Positions 9,789 to 18,819 of a stretch of DNA of 64,000 bases are shown piece after piece. Position numbers and translations under genes: made by a program. Every line of letters begins with the position of its first letter. Positions within the stretch are counted from its first letter, which is position 1. Origin of the DNA: F-183 sp964627455. Its GTDB lineage: Bacteria > Acidobacteriota > Terriglobia > Bryobacterales > Bryobacteraceae. The notes beneath the pieces were generated by a model. The model searched no databases, was not told where the DNA came from, and saw only the letters and a list, made by a program, of their open reading frames with translations. Where the stretch lies: contig CAZVKC010000013.1 of the NCBI GenBank assembly GCA_964627455.1, positions 1-64,000 on the forward strand. The letters are read 5' to 3'.

Positions 9789-10196
9789 ATGGATGCCTTT
9801 GATCAATTGAAATTGAAGTACCAGTCGGTGCTGAACCTGATCTCCCAAAAAGGTGTGCGTTTGGCGCACCTGCACGTCGAGGGAGGCAAGCTGTTCATGC
9901 AGGGCGCAGCGCCTTCGGAAGACGCCAAGAACGACGTCTGGAATCAGATCAAGCTCGTGGACGGCAACTGGTCCAACGATCTGATTTGCGACATTGGCGT
10001 CGATCCCAGCCTGGCGCCGCCGGCTCCGGCAGCACGCACGTACACGGTCGTCGCCGGCGACTCGCTCTGGAAGATTGCCGCCAATCATTGCGGCGGCGGG
10101 GCGAATTACCCGAAGATCATTGCGGCGAATCCCGGCAAGCTGAAGGACGAGAAGTCCGTCATCCATCCGGGCGATGTTCTCATTCTGCCGGACTAG
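9789..10196 (+). CDS. BON-like plus LysM domain protein (YgaU/Kbp-like)
   Basis: 135 residues from ATG 9789, chosen because AAGGAGGAG (9771-9779) lies 9 bases upstream; a GTG at 9729 is open but lacks a ribosome site. Residues 5-65 resemble a BON fold (LHVEGGKLFMQGAAPSED...NDVWNQIK). Residues 75-134 are a LysM module (YTVVAGDSLWKIAANH...IHPGDVLILPD). This domain pair is that of E. coli YgaU (Kbp), a small cytoplasmic K+-binding protein; there is no signal peptide here either. The start gene at 9691 is divergent, so the two share the 97-bp upstream region. Confidence 0.85.
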   Translation: MDAFDQLKLKYQSVLNLISQKGVRLAHLHVEGGKLFMQGAAPSEDAKNDVWNQIKLVDGNWSNDLICDIGVDPSLAPPAPAARTYTVVAGDSLWKIAANHCGGGANYPKIIAANPGKLKDEKSVIHPGDVLILPD

Positions 10197-10208
10197 CGTT
10201 GAACGCTT

Positions 10209-10232
10209 GGGGCGGGGCTGCGGTCCCGCCCC
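10209..10232. terminator. GC-only hairpin after the LysM gene
   Basis: An 8-bp perfect stem ggggcggg (10209-10216) / cccgcccc (10225-10232) with an 8-base loop follows the LysM stop by 12 bases. There is no T tract. It could be a weak terminator or a REP-like remnant similar to that at 434-451. Confidence 0.45.
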
Positions 10233-10256
10233 TGCGATGTTTGGGACAATGTTGGA

Positions 10257-11033
10257 TTGACAGGCGACATCCGAGTTCACGAGAACTTTTCCTCCCGATT
10301 CCTCGAACGCTCCCGGCGTATTCTGGTTTACCTTCCGCCCAGCTATGAGCGCGCGCGGACCTGGCGCTATCCCGTGCTGTATCTGCACGACGGGCAGAAC
10401 GTCTTCGATCCGCGGACCTCGTTTATTCCCGGCGAAGAATGGGAAGTCGACGAATCCGCCGAATCGCTCATCCGGTCGCGTTCCATTCGTCCGTTGATCA
10501 TCGTTGCGATCTACAACGCCGGCGAGTTCCGCATGGACGAGTACACCAACAGCCAGGATGCGAAGGGGCGCGGCGGCAAGGCCGATTTGTACGGGCGTTT
10601 CCTGATCGAGGAATTGATGCCGTTCATCGAGACCAACTACCGGGTGCGCAATGAGCCGCGCCATGTCGGCATCGGCGGATCGTCACTGGGCGGCCTCGTG
10701 ACGTTCTATCTCGGGATGAAGCATCCGCGGCGGTTCGGCAAACTCGCGGTGATGTCGCCGTCGGTGTGGTGGAACGACCGCGCGATTCTCAAAGAGATTC
10801 CGGATCCGTTTCCGACGCTGCGTCCGCGCATCTGGCTCGATATCGGCACAGGAGAGGGCGAGCAAACCGTGCACGACGCGCGACTGCTGCGCGATGAATT
10901 GCTGCGCAAGGGCTGGAGCCGCAACCGCGATCTGCACTATGTCGAGGCTCCGGGCGCGCAGCATACAGAAGCTGCGTGGCGCGCTCGCGTGCCATCGATG
11001 CTGCGGTTTCTGTTTCCGCGATATACGATTTAG
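10257..11033 (+). CDS. putative esterase of the esterase D / Fes family
   Basis: 258 residues. It is an alpha/beta-hydrolase of PF00756 type with LYLHDGQNVFD (oxyanion region, about 42-52), a nucleophile elbow GGSSLGG (about 140-146) and a late His in GAQHTEAAW. The acidic residue is probably in the WLDIGTGEGE segment. Members hydrolyse S-formylglutathione, siderophore esters or carbohydrate esters; nothing here fixes the substrate. No signal peptide, so cytoplasmic. The proposed start is TTG 10257; the upstream ribosome site is weak, so the N-terminus may be off by a few residues. The stop overlaps by 4 bases the stop region of the convergent transglycosylase gene. Confidence 0.8.
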   Translation: MTGDIRVHENFSSRFLERSRRILVYLPPSYERARTWRYPVLYLHDGQNVFDPRTSFIPGEEWEVDESAESLIRSRSIRPLIIVAIYNAGEFRMDEYTNSQDAKGRGGKADLYGRFLIEELMPFIETNYRVRNEPRHVGIGGSSLGGLVTFYLGMKHPRRFGKLAVMSPSVWWNDRAILKEIPDPFPTLRPRIWLDIGTGEGEQTVHDARLLRDELLRKGWSRNRDLHYVEAPGAQHTEAAWRARVPSMLRFLFPRYTI

Positions 11034-13306
11034 CGCTTGGCGGCTGCGGCGGTGCGCTTTCGCGCGGTTGTCGTGCGGCCGGCCTTCTTTTTCGCAGGCG
11101 GCGCCTTCTTGGCCGCGGTTGCCGGCGCCGGTGCGGGAACCGTGTAGCTGACGGGAGTGTATTCGTCCGGAGCGTTGGCGTAGAGGCGCCGGTAGAAGTC
11201 CGCGTTGCGCATCACGCTTTGCACGTAGCCGCGGGTCTGGTCGAACGGAATCGTCTCGACCCATTCGGACGGTTCGCGAAACTGGATCGTCGCCATTTTG
11301 AGCCATCCGCTGACGCGGCCCATGCCGGCGTTGTACGACGCAATCGTCTCTTCCCACTTCTGTCCGAAGTAGTTGAACATGTTGTGCAGATGGAAGGTCC
11401 CCATGCGGATATTGACCGTCGGGTTGAACAACATGTTGGTCGAATACGGGCGGATGCCGAGGCGGCGGGCGAGTTCGCGGCCGGTGGAGGGCATGATCTG
11501 CGAGAGTCCATGCGCGTTGGCGTAGGAGACGACCTTCGGGTCGAACTCCGATTCCTGACGGATGAGGCCGGCCATGAGGAACGGATCGACGCCTTGTGTG
11601 CTGGCGTATTGTTCGAGTTCCTTGCGCCAGGGCAGCGGGAACGCGTAACGCCAGAACTCACGGGGTGCGCTGTCGAGCGGCATCATCATGTAATACGGCG
11701 CGACGGCTTTGATCCAGCGCACCGCCTGATCGGGCGAGCCGCGTCGCGTCGCGTTGGCGGCGAGTTCCATGGCGAGGATGTGTCCCTGGCCGTCGGTGCG
11801 TCCACCGAAGCGAAGTTCGAGATCCGACTGGAAGTCGAGCGCCGCGGCCGTTAGCATGCGGGCGCGTTCGATGCGCGCGTTGGTGGCGGCGGTTGCGGTA
11901 AAGGTCTCCAGACGTTTGCGGGCAGGGAACTGGACCGACTGCAGAAACGCGGTGGCTTCGGCGGAAGGCGTGGCGTTCGAAACGCTGCTCAGTCTCGGAC
12001 GCGCAAGGATCGTGTAGTAAAAGTTCGGATACGAACTCTCGAGTTCCGCGAAGTAGACGCGCGCGGCGCCTGCGTCCTTACGATTCTCGGCAAGCCGGCC
12101 GAGATAGTAGATCGCCGCGGGCGTGTGCTCGTCCGACGGGAAGTACTTGACGTGATCCTGCATCATCTGCGCCGCGGCGGGACGGTTGCGCAGGTATTCG
12201 GAAAGCGCGGCGCGCCAGTGGCAGACGGCGGCTTGCGGCTCACGCGGAAATCCAGTGGAGCACTGCTGGTAGATCGCGTAATACTCTTCCGGCTGCATTT
12301 TGAGGAAGTAGTAATAGCCGGCGCTCATCAGCGCGTCGAGGCGGTACTTCGATGTGGGATAGCGCTGCTGCAACTCGCGGATCGCGTCCATCATCTCGCC
12401 TTCGCGATCGGCGCGGCGGGCGATCGACGTGAGCTGCGAGAGGCGTTCGGCGTTCGCTTCGGGATCCGACAATTGCAGGGAGCGCAACGCGCTTGCGCTG
12501 TTGTCGCAGGCGGCGATGCGCACGAGCGCGACTTCACGATCGGCGCCTCCGAGCGTGGGCAGCGCCGCTTCGAGATCGCTCTTCGCACGGCTTTGCTGGT
12601 TGGCTTCCATCAGCTTCGCGGCGCGCTGCAGGACGCCGGCGGGCATCGGGGGCGGATAGCTGTCGCCCATCGACGCTTTGAGGCGAGCCATCGCGGTTTC
12701 CGCATCTGATGCTTCTTTGGACATCGGGTACTGCTGCCAGATGCGCTGATAGTAGTTCGCTGCTGACACATTGTCGCCGGCTTTTTCGAAGGTTTCGGCG
12801 AGCACCGCGTCGCCCTGCGGTTGCGCGAGGTCCGCGTAATATTTGCGGAGCGTGGCGAGCGCCTGCTGCGGTTGGCCGAGGCGATTCGCAGCGCGCGCCG
12901 CGATAATCGCCGCACGGGGAACGAGAGGCGATTTCGGATTGTGCTGGAAGACAATTTGCAGCGTATCGATGGCCGCTGCGTCGGCGTTCGTGCCGTACAG
13001 CGCGGATGCGGTGAGGAATGCCACGTGATCCTGAATGCGCGGCAGGCGCGCGGCCGGAATGCTGCGGAGTGTCGCCAGCGCCTGCGCGTTGCGTTGTGCG
13101 TCGACATCGGCGCCGGCGAGTGCGAGGAGCGCGATGGCGCCTTCGAGGTCGTGCGAATGACGGGCCGCGTAGTCGGTGAGCGCCGCTTTGGCGGCAGGCG
13201 TCGCGGACTTGCGATAGGCGCGGGCCATCGCTTCGACGGGCGACGGCGGCGGGACGGCCGCGAAGGCCATGTAGTTCAGCAGAAGCAGCAGCGGCAACAA
13301 CTTCAT
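11030..13306 (-). CDS. Slt-type lytic transglycosylase with TPR-like repeats
   Basis: 758 residues, exported (signal peptide about 1-17). Residues ~20-560 are alpha-helical and TPR-like, forming the superhelix seen in soluble lytic transglycosylase Slt70. Residues ~580-690 are the SLT catalytic domain: AGLIRQESEFDP with the catalytic glutamate, then AHGLSQIMPSTG, and NIRMGTFHLHNM and ASYNAGMGRV. It cleaves the MurNAc-GlcNAc bond to form 1,6-anhydroMurNAc during wall turnover. The last ~40 residues are a Lys/Ala/Arg-rich tail that is not part of the family and may bind DNA or anionic wall polymers. The next gene on the strand (13315-14202) ends 8 bases upstream, so they are co-transcribed. Confidence 0.9.
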   Translation of the reverse strand: MKLLPLLLLLNYMAFAAVPPPSPVEAMARAYRKSATPAAKAALTDYAARHSHDLEGAIALLALAGADVDAQRNAQALATLRSIPAARLPRIQDHVAFLTASALYGTNADAAAIDTLQIVFQHNPKSPLVPRAAIIAARAANRLGQPQQALATLRKYYADLAQPQGDAVLAETFEKAGDNVSAANYYQRIWQQYPMSKEASDAETAMARLKASMGDSYPPPMPAGVLQRAAKLMEANQQSRAKSDLEAALPTLGGADREVALVRIAACDNSASALRSLQLSDPEANAERLSQLTSIARRADREGEMMDAIRELQQRYPTSKYRLDALMSAGYYYFLKMQPEEYYAIYQQCSTGFPREPQAAVCHWRAALSEYLRNRPAAAQMMQDHVKYFPSDEHTPAAIYYLGRLAENRKDAGAARVYFAELESSYPNFYYTILARPRLSSVSNATPSAEATAFLQSVQFPARKRLETFTATAATNARIERARMLTAAALDFQSDLELRFGGRTDGQGHILAMELAANATRRGSPDQAVRWIKAVAPYYMMMPLDSAPREFWRYAFPLPWRKELEQYASTQGVDPFLMAGLIRQESEFDPKVVSYANAHGLSQIMPSTGRELARRLGIRPYSTNMLFNPTVNIRMGTFHLHNMFNYFGQKWEETIASYNAGMGRVSGWLKMATIQFREPSEWVETIPFDQTRGYVQSVMRNADFYRRLYANAPDEYTPVSYTVPAPAPATAAKKAPPAKKKAGRTTTARKRTAAAAKR

Positions 13307-13314
13307 TCGCGCTC

Positions 13315-14202
13315 TCAGTTCATCGGGCCCGGATACTGTTCGCCCATCAGCGTCGCGTCGCCGTTGGCGAGCGTCCGGATCAGTTCCGCATGCAAATAGT
13401 CCGGCATCTCTGTGGACGCTTCAACGGGAAACTGGTTTCGATAGATCTCCCGGGCCTGATCGACACGGTCCCGGATGGCTCCATCATACAGGTTGGCGGC
13501 GGCGCGGCCCGCTTTGATGGCCGCGGATTCGTGCAGGCGGATTTCCGCCGCGAGCTTGCGGGCCAGGCGCTGCGCCCGCAAATGCACGACCTCTTCCTCA
13601 ACCGGCCGGGGCGGCACAGGGACCGCGGGCGCGGGCGACGCTGCGATTTGCAGCAACGATTCCACAGGTTTCGCGGCATTGGCGTCGAGCGCGGCGGCGG
13701 CCATTTCGCATACCAGTTCCAGGCCCGCGGTCTCGGCGTCCTCGGCATACAGCACCGCTGCGACGCGGTTGCGAGCCACGACCGGCGTGAGCACGATGGT
13801 GCGGCGCGCATCGGAGCCGAGCAGATGCGTGAGCTTGGACGAGATTTCGTTGGGCAGGCTCAAGGCGACGGTCACTTCGCGGCTTTCGATGGCGTTAGCG
13901 AACGCGTGGGCATCGGCCGCGGCGAAGGGTTCCGGAGGCTGCACCTCGAAACCGCGCGAGGCTTTCCACTCGAGCTGGCCGGAGTTCACCACGAACAAGA
14001 TGCTGCGCGTGCAAAACGGCGAGCAGGAATCGAGCAGGGCCGAGATCCATTCGCCTTCATTTCGATAACCGCGCAGGCGGCGAAAACCTTTCACCAGTCC
14101 GCCGATGAGCGATTGCCTGTCCTTGTCCAACTGCTGGGCGAGGAGCCGCCGCATGTCCGCATAGCGTTCGTCGAACTGTCGCAACACCGGAGATTCGGTC
14201 AT
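13315..14202 (-). CDS. GAF-like domain protein of unknown role
   Basis: 295 residues without signal peptide. Residues about 40-175 read like a GAF sensor fold (WISALLDSCSPFCTRSILFVVNSGQLEWKASRGF..., ending RVAAVLYAEDAETAG). Residues 215-295 are helical and rich in Arg/Ala/Glu with RLARKLAAEIRLHE, as in acidobacterial proteins that couple GAF domains to long helices. No kinase, cyclase or DNA-binding domain is visible. It precedes the slt gene by 8 bases on the same strand, so a role in envelope stress sensing is conceivable, but this is inference. Confidence 0.6.
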   Translation of the reverse strand: MTESPVLRQFDERYADMRRLLAQQLDKDRQSLIGGLVKGFRRLRGYRNEGEWISALLDSCSPFCTRSILFVVNSGQLEWKASRGFEVQPPEPFAAADAHAFANAIESREVTVALSLPNEISSKLTHLLGSDARRTIVLTPVVARNRVAAVLYAEDAETAGLELVCEMAAAALDANAAKPVESLLQIAASPAPAVPVPPRPVEEEVVHLRAQRLARKLAAEIRLHESAAIKAGRAAANLYDGAIRDRVDQAREIYRNQFPVEASTEMPDYLHAELIRTLANGDATLMGEQYPGPMN

Positions 14203-14248
14203 GAAAGGCAGCCGAACATTATTGTATCAATGTGTTCTGGAAAGCCTT

Positions 14249-15586
14249 CTATGCGGCAGGGGCGATCTTTTCGATGCGGACCTTGGCGATGCGGTGGCGT
14301 TCGACTTCGAGTATTGTGAAGCGGCGGCCGCCGTACTCGATGGTTTCGCCCGGAGTGGTGGGGATGTAGCCGAGCTTGAAGAGCAGGAATCCGGCGAGGG
14401 TTTCGAATCCCGCGTCGCCCGGCAACTCGACATCGTGCATGGCGGCGAGGTCGCGGATGGGGATGGTTCCTTCGACGTCGAGGATCGTGGCTTCGGCGTT
14501 CTTCTTCTCGATCTTCGAATCGTGCTCGTCCACGATCTCGCCGAAGACCTGCTCGAAGACGTCTTCGAGCGTCACGACTCCGGAAATCGTGCCGTGCTCA
14601 TCGACCACGACGGCGAGATGCGAGTGGTTCTGGCGGAATTCGTCCAACAACTGATTCAGCGGCTTCGATTCCGGGACCACGAGCTTTTTGCGGACGTAGC
14701 GGCGCATGCGAAATGGCCGCGGGGGACGCTTGTATTCGATGGCGGTGCGGCGGTCCTGCCAGGTGCGCATGAGGTCCTTGTAATGCAGGACGCCGATGAT
14801 CTTCTCGATCGAGCCTTCGTAGACCGGGACGCGCGAGTATTTGTGTTCGAGCATCACGCGCAGGACTTCGTCGAGCGAGGCGTCGACAGGCACCGCGACG
14901 ATCTCGTTGCGCGGCACCATGACTTCGCGCACCGAGATGTTCTGCAGGTCGAGCAGGCGGCGGATGGCGTCCTCTTCGAAGCTTTCGAGATGGCCTTCGT
15001 GCCGGCTGCTGCGCACGATGAACTTCAACTCTTCAGCGGAATGTCCGCCGGCATGACCGTGGGCTCCCCCGGCTTCGACGCCGAGCTTTTGCGATAACCA
15101 CGCCGAGCAGCGCTCGACGATCCAGACGAACGGCGCGGAGACGCGTTCGAACACCAGCAGCGGAGGCGCGAGCAGCACGGCGAGACGGTCGGAGGTGGAC
15201 AGCGCGAGGTTCTTGGGAAGCACTTCGCCGAGGATGATGTGCAGAAAACTGATGATGAGGAAGGCGAGGACGAAGCTGGATGCGTGCAGCACCTTGGCGG
15301 TGACCGGCGTGATGACGGGATGAATGACGCTGATGATGAGTTCGTAGACGGTTTCTTCGCCGGCCCAGCCGAGTCCCAGAGAGGCCAGCGTCATGCCGAC
15401 CTGCGACACCGAAAGCAGGCGTTCGGGTTTGTTGAGGAGATTGAGTGCGACTTGCGCGCCGGTTTCGCCCTGGTCGGCACGGGCTCGCAGGCGCGAGCGG
15501 CGCACAGAGACGAGAGAGACTTCCGCGGCGGCGAAGAACGCATTGAACGCAATGATCACCGCGAGCAGGACGAGACGTAAACCCAT
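14249..15586 (-). CDS. HlyC/CorC-family membrane protein (CNNM-like)
   Basis: 445 residues. The CNNM/DUF21 membrane domain occupies about 1-190 with four hydrophobic segments, starting ALLAVIIAFNAFFAAAEVSL-like. Two CBS domains (about 205-330; VMVPRNEIVAVPVDASLDEVL and SHLAVVVDEHGTISGVVTLEDV) follow, then a CorC_HlyC domain (about 350-440; GFETLAGFLLFKLGYIPTTPGE). Proteins of this build are linked to Mg2+/Co2+ efflux or homeostasis. It ends 46 bases before the GAF-like gene start region and lies 12 bases after the ATPase gene, so it may be in the same transcript. Substrate is not predictable. Confidence 0.92.
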   Translation of the reverse strand: MGLRLVLLAVIIAFNAFFAAAEVSLVSVRRSRLRARADQGETGAQVALNLLNKPERLLSVSQVGMTLASLGLGWAGEETVYELIISVIHPVITPVTAKVLHASSFVLAFLIISFLHIILGEVLPKNLALSTSDRLAVLLAPPLLVFERVSAPFVWIVERCSAWLSQKLGVEAGGAHGHAGGHSAEELKFIVRSSRHEGHLESFEEDAIRRLLDLQNISVREVMVPRNEIVAVPVDASLDEVLRVMLEHKYSRVPVYEGSIEKIIGVLHYKDLMRTWQDRRTAIEYKRPPRPFRMRRYVRKKLVVPESKPLNQLLDEFRQNHSHLAVVVDEHGTISGVVTLEDVFEQVFGEIVDEHDSKIEKKNAEATILDVEGTIPIRDLAAMHDVELPGDAGFETLAGFLLFKLGYIPTTPGETIEYGGRRFTILEVERHRIAKVRIEKIAPAA

Positions 15587-15598
15587 GGAGCAGTAAAA

Positions 15599-16498
15599 CT
15601 AGTCGCCGCGGGTGAAGAAGGGCGCCTGATCGTACTCTTCGCCACCCGGCGAGATGCGAGGACGCTGGCCGCGCACGCGGGATCCGGCCCATTCGAGGCG
15701 CATGTCCTGGCAGACCTCGTCGAGCATCGGTACGGTGGCCTCGCGGGTTTCCATCGCAAAGCAGGTGAGCAGCAGGTTGTCGCAGACGGCGTTGATCAAA
15801 CGCGGGATGCCGGAGGTGCGGTTGTGGACCTCACGCATGAGGTCCTGCGAGAAGACCGTCTGGTCCGGCATGCCGGCGAGCGCCATGCGCGTGTTGATGT
15901 ACTCGATCGAATCGGCTTCGGTGAACGGGTTGAGCGAGCAACGGAGCACGATGCGCTGCTTCAACTGGCGAAGGTTCGGCGCGTCGAGTTTGCGGTCGAG
16001 TTCCGGCTGGCCGGCGAGGATGATCTGAAGGAGTTTGCCGCGGCGGCTTTCGAGGTTGCCGAGCAGGCGGATCTCCTCGAGCACTTCCCAGTCGAGGTTG
16101 TGCGCTTCGTCGATCAACAGGACGGTCGTGCGGCCTTCGCTGGCGCGGGTGATCAACAAATGGTTCAACGCAAAGAGGACTTCGGTTTTGGATTTGTGAT
16201 TGCAGCGCAGGTCGAGATCGTACGCGATCATCTGAAAGAACTGTTCGGTGTTGACGCGTGAGTTGAAGACAAATGCAAATTCGATGCGCTGCGCTTCGAG
16301 ATAGTCCCGCAGGCATTCGAGCATGGTCGTTTTGCCCGTGCCGACTTCGCCCGACAGGACGATGAACCCTTTGCGGCTTTGGACGCCGTAAATGAGGTTC
16401 GCCAACGCTTCTTCGTGCTGAGCGGAGCGGTAGAAAAATGCCGGATCCGGACTCAGGTTGAAAGGGCTTTCCTCAAAACCAAAATAGGCGTTGTACAT
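15599..16498 (-). CDS. ExeA/MshM-type AAA ATPase
   Basis: 299 residues. MYNAYFGFEESPFNLSPDPAFFY at the N-terminus, Walker A GEVGTGKTT (about 50-58), Walker B TVLLIDEAH and the sensor segment LLGNLESRRGKLLQIILAGQPEL identify the AAA_22 ATPases ExeA/GspA, MshM and the exosortase-associated PEP-CTERM ATPase. These help assemble secretion pores, pili or exopolysaccharide systems. No GspB, pilus or exosortase gene is adjacent; downstream is the CorC gene, and 75 bp upstream on the same strand ends the csm operon. The C-terminus (last 40 residues) is short and polar with no peptidoglycan-binding domain. Function is known only at family level. Confidence 0.87.
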   Translation of the reverse strand: MYNAYFGFEESPFNLSPDPAFFYRSAQHEEALANLIYGVQSRKGFIVLSGEVGTGKTTMLECLRDYLEAQRIEFAFVFNSRVNTEQFFQMIAYDLDLRCNHKSKTEVLFALNHLLITRASEGRTTVLLIDEAHNLDWEVLEEIRLLGNLESRRGKLLQIILAGQPELDRKLDAPNLRQLKQRIVLRCSLNPFTEADSIEYINTRMALAGMPDQTVFSQDLMREVHNRTSGIPRLINAVCDNLLLTCFAMETREATVPMLDEVCQDMRLEWAGSRVRGQRPRISPGGEEYDQAPFFTRGD

Positions 16499-16573
16499 GT
16501 TGTCATGCGGGCGCCAGCAAACACGCCCAGTCTAATCGAATCGTAGCATGGGCCTTCGTGCGGCCCGGTGAAG

Positions 16574-17650
16574 TTAGCCGCCGATCTCGAGCAGGGTCCA
16601 GCCGGGGAGAGTGGCCGGTTGATCGCCGAGAAAGACGATACGGCGCGTCTTGGGGAAGGGCATTCCGGTCTGGATCGCGCGGGCGTAGAACGGCAGTTTG
16701 CGGAGCACCTGCCGGATGTTTTCGGGCGATGCGTCGGCGATGGCGGCCTTGCCGAGGAAGCCGGATCCCCAGCCGAGGGGCAGCAGGCACTGGTTGTCGC
16801 TGAGGCCCTCGAGTTGGGTCAGCAGCGACTGCGCGGCTTCGCCTGCTTTGGCGAGTCCCGCGAGGCGGGACCAGTTGACGTGCGACGTGAGGATCGCACG
16901 GGAGAATTCGCGCGCGGCGGCGAGGGCGCTGGTTGAGTTGCCCTTCCAGGATCCCGTGAATACAGCGCCCGGACGCGCCATTTCGACGAACACCGGCATG
17001 CCGGCGGCGGCATCGCGGACCGAGCCGCGGAACTGTTTCCACGCGAGTTCGTACTTGCCGGCGGCGCCGGCCAGGGTCGCGGTGCGCAGCAGATAGACGA
17101 GGGTCGACGGCGCGACGGGGATGGGTTCGGAATCGCCGGCCATCACGCCTTTCAACTGATTGCGGACGGCCCTGTCTTCGACCGGTCCGGCGAGGCGGCG
17201 CGGGATGCGTTCGGCGGTGGCGAGTTGATCGGCGAGGCGCTTCCAGCTTTCTTCGTTCATGCCGCCGAACATGGCGCCGGTGCGGAGTGCGCCTTTGACG
17301 ACGGTGCCCGGGACGTAGATGCCGCCGGGTCCCGCAGAGAAGGTGCGGATGAAGAGGTCCTGCGGCGCGGCTTTCTCGATGTGCTTCGTCACCGAGGGGC
17401 TCTCGAAGGCGATGCGGCGTCCGGCATAGTTCTGCGCGAGTCCGCCCCAGGAGGCGAAGTCGAGGCGGTCGGAGCGCTTGATTTGCGCGAGGTAGCCGTC
17501 GAGGCGAGGTCCTTTGGCGAAGAGTTTGAAGATGCGCCGCTGGTCGAGGACGTTGACCTGGTCCTTCCAGACCATGTAGTCGATGGGCGCGAGTTCCTGG
17601 CCGTCGCCGATGAGGGTCGGAGTCAAACAGGTGAGCTTATACGACGTCAT
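16574..17650 (-). CDS. csm5: type III-A CRISPR RAMP protein Csm5
   Basis: 358 residues. N-terminal TSYKLTCLTPTLIGDGQELAPIDYM with IDYMVWKDQVNVLDQRRIFKLF is the opening of Csm5, the Cas7-like cap at the 3' end of the crRNA. IYVPGTVVKGALRTGAMF and LPLGWGSGFLGK are the glycine-rich RAMP segments. It binds the crRNA tail and recruits processing nucleases in studied systems. The start ATG (17650) lies inside the end of csm4, 14 bp overlap, so translation is coupled; a longer open frame upstream of 17650 only reads csm4 in another phase. It is the last csm gene; no cas6, csm6 or array follows. Confidence 0.88.
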   Translation of the reverse strand: MTSYKLTCLTPTLIGDGQELAPIDYMVWKDQVNVLDQRRIFKLFAKGPRLDGYLAQIKRSDRLDFASWGGLAQNYAGRRIAFESPSVTKHIEKAAPQDLFIRTFSAGPGGIYVPGTVVKGALRTGAMFGGMNEESWKRLADQLATAERIPRRLAGPVEDRAVRNQLKGVMAGDSEPIPVAPSTLVYLLRTATLAGAAGKYELAWKQFRGSVRDAAAGMPVFVEMARPGAVFTGSWKGNSTSALAAAREFSRAILTSHVNWSRLAGLAKAGEAAQSLLTQLEGLSDNQCLLPLGWGSGFLGKAAIADASPENIRQVLRKLPFYARAIQTGMPFPKTRRIVFLGDQPATLPGWTLLEIGG

Positions 17651-18818
17651 CGACGCTGGTCTCCTCCGTTTGCTCTTCGTTTGGCTGAGGGGCGCGCGAT
17701 TCTTCGAGTTCCGCGAGCGCTTCGGCGGTTTCGGTCGGCGCGGACGGTGTTTCGGGTTCCGGCGCGGGTTCCGGGGTGGCTGATTCTTCGACCACTGCTT
17801 CGACCTTCTTCGCCCCGGCGACAGGCAGAGCGAGCGCGAAGCCCGCGCGGTACACCGGATGCGCGAAGCCTTCCGGCGCGACATCGTGCGCAACGCCGGT
17901 GAGCGGCTTGTCGGCTGCGAGTACGGAGCCTTCGACCACCATCTTCGACGATTGCTTCAGCGCGCCCCATCCGGCTGCGGATTCGACGCGGCCGTTGCGC
18001 AACGCGATTTCGTAGCTGCCCTGTTTCCAGTCGACGCGGTCGTGTTCCGGCGACGGGCTGAATTGCGACAAGAGCCAGAAGGCGCCGGGTTGGGCAGGCG
18101 CTTGCGGCGCGTACTTGCCGAATAACAATTGCGAGAGCGAACCTTCACTGCATTCGGGTTGCTCGAAGCGTCCCCAGCCGCGCGAGCGTTCGCCGCCGAG
18201 GCCGGTGTCGGCGAGCAGTTTCAATGCGCCTTGGAGCGCGGGCTTCCAGCATTCGGCCGCGGATTCATCGGCGAAATCGAAGGCGCACCAGACGCCGGCG
18301 CTGCGATGGAATTCGATGCAGGCGGTGCGATAGGGTTCGACGCCTTCGCCTAAGCGGTCGACTGCCGCAGCGGTGCGGACCGACGGGCGGAACGGGCTCG
18401 ACACGGCTTGTCCGCGGAAGACCGGCAGCAGGCATTCGCTGGCGCCGTCGACGGTCCAGTCATCCTCGCGGATCTTGCGATTGTTGAGGAGCAGCGACAC
18501 CATCGTGGTGGGTACGAGGCGTGCGGATTTCCAGCGGACTTTGAGCGACGCGGGCGGCGGCCACAGCGTGCGCGGGGGCGTCACGAACAGCAGTTGATCG
18601 AGAAACGGAAAGACGGAACTGAGCCGCACGGCGGAACCTTGCGGGTTCGCGGCGGTGGCCGCGATCCACGAATCGAGCAGGCCCAATTGCGCCATCGCCT
18701 GCGTCAACGCGGAATACAACGCGTCGCTATGCAGGATGGCGCCGGCGCGGCTGCGCTCTCCGGTGCTGGAACTGGCGCGCCACGGTCCCAGTGGACGTAG
18801 CTTGGCGAGAAATGCCAT
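17637..18818 (-). CDS. csm4: type III-A CRISPR RAMP protein Csm4 with acidic C-terminal tail
   Basis: 393 residues, against roughly 300 for usual Csm4. The Cas5-like fold opens with FLAKLRPLGPWR, followed by LHSDALYSALTQAM and, further on, TGLGGERSRGWGRF, the glycine-rich RAMP loop. Csm4 holds the 5' handle of the crRNA and docks Cas10. The final ~60 residues form a low-complexity Pro/Glu tail with about 15 Glu and 2 Asp and few basic residues, absent from Csm4 proteins I know. It lies 1 base after csm3 and overlaps csm5 by 14 bp. Confidence 0.88.
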   Translation of the reverse strand: MAFLAKLRPLGPWRASSSTGERSRAGAILHSDALYSALTQAMAQLGLLDSWIAATAANPQGSAVRLSSVFPFLDQLLFVTPPRTLWPPPASLKVRWKSARLVPTTMVSLLLNNRKIREDDWTVDGASECLLPVFRGQAVSSPFRPSVRTAAAVDRLGEGVEPYRTACIEFHRSAGVWCAFDFADESAAECWKPALQGALKLLADTGLGGERSRGWGRFEQPECSEGSLSQLLFGKYAPQAPAQPGAFWLLSQFSPSPEHDRVDWKQGSYEIALRNGRVESAAGWGALKQSSKMVVEGSVLAADKPLTGVAHDVAPEGFAHPVYRAGFALALPVAGAKKVEAVVEESATPEPAPEPETPSAPTETAEALAELEESRAPQPNEEQTEETSVDDVV

Positions 18819-18819
18819 T

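Noticed and set aside
17651..17893. In-frame upstream extension of csm5
   Set aside because: It lies inside csm4 and is a Lys/Arg/Pro-rich shadow of the csm4 tail; ATG 17650 opens the true Csm5 N-terminus.
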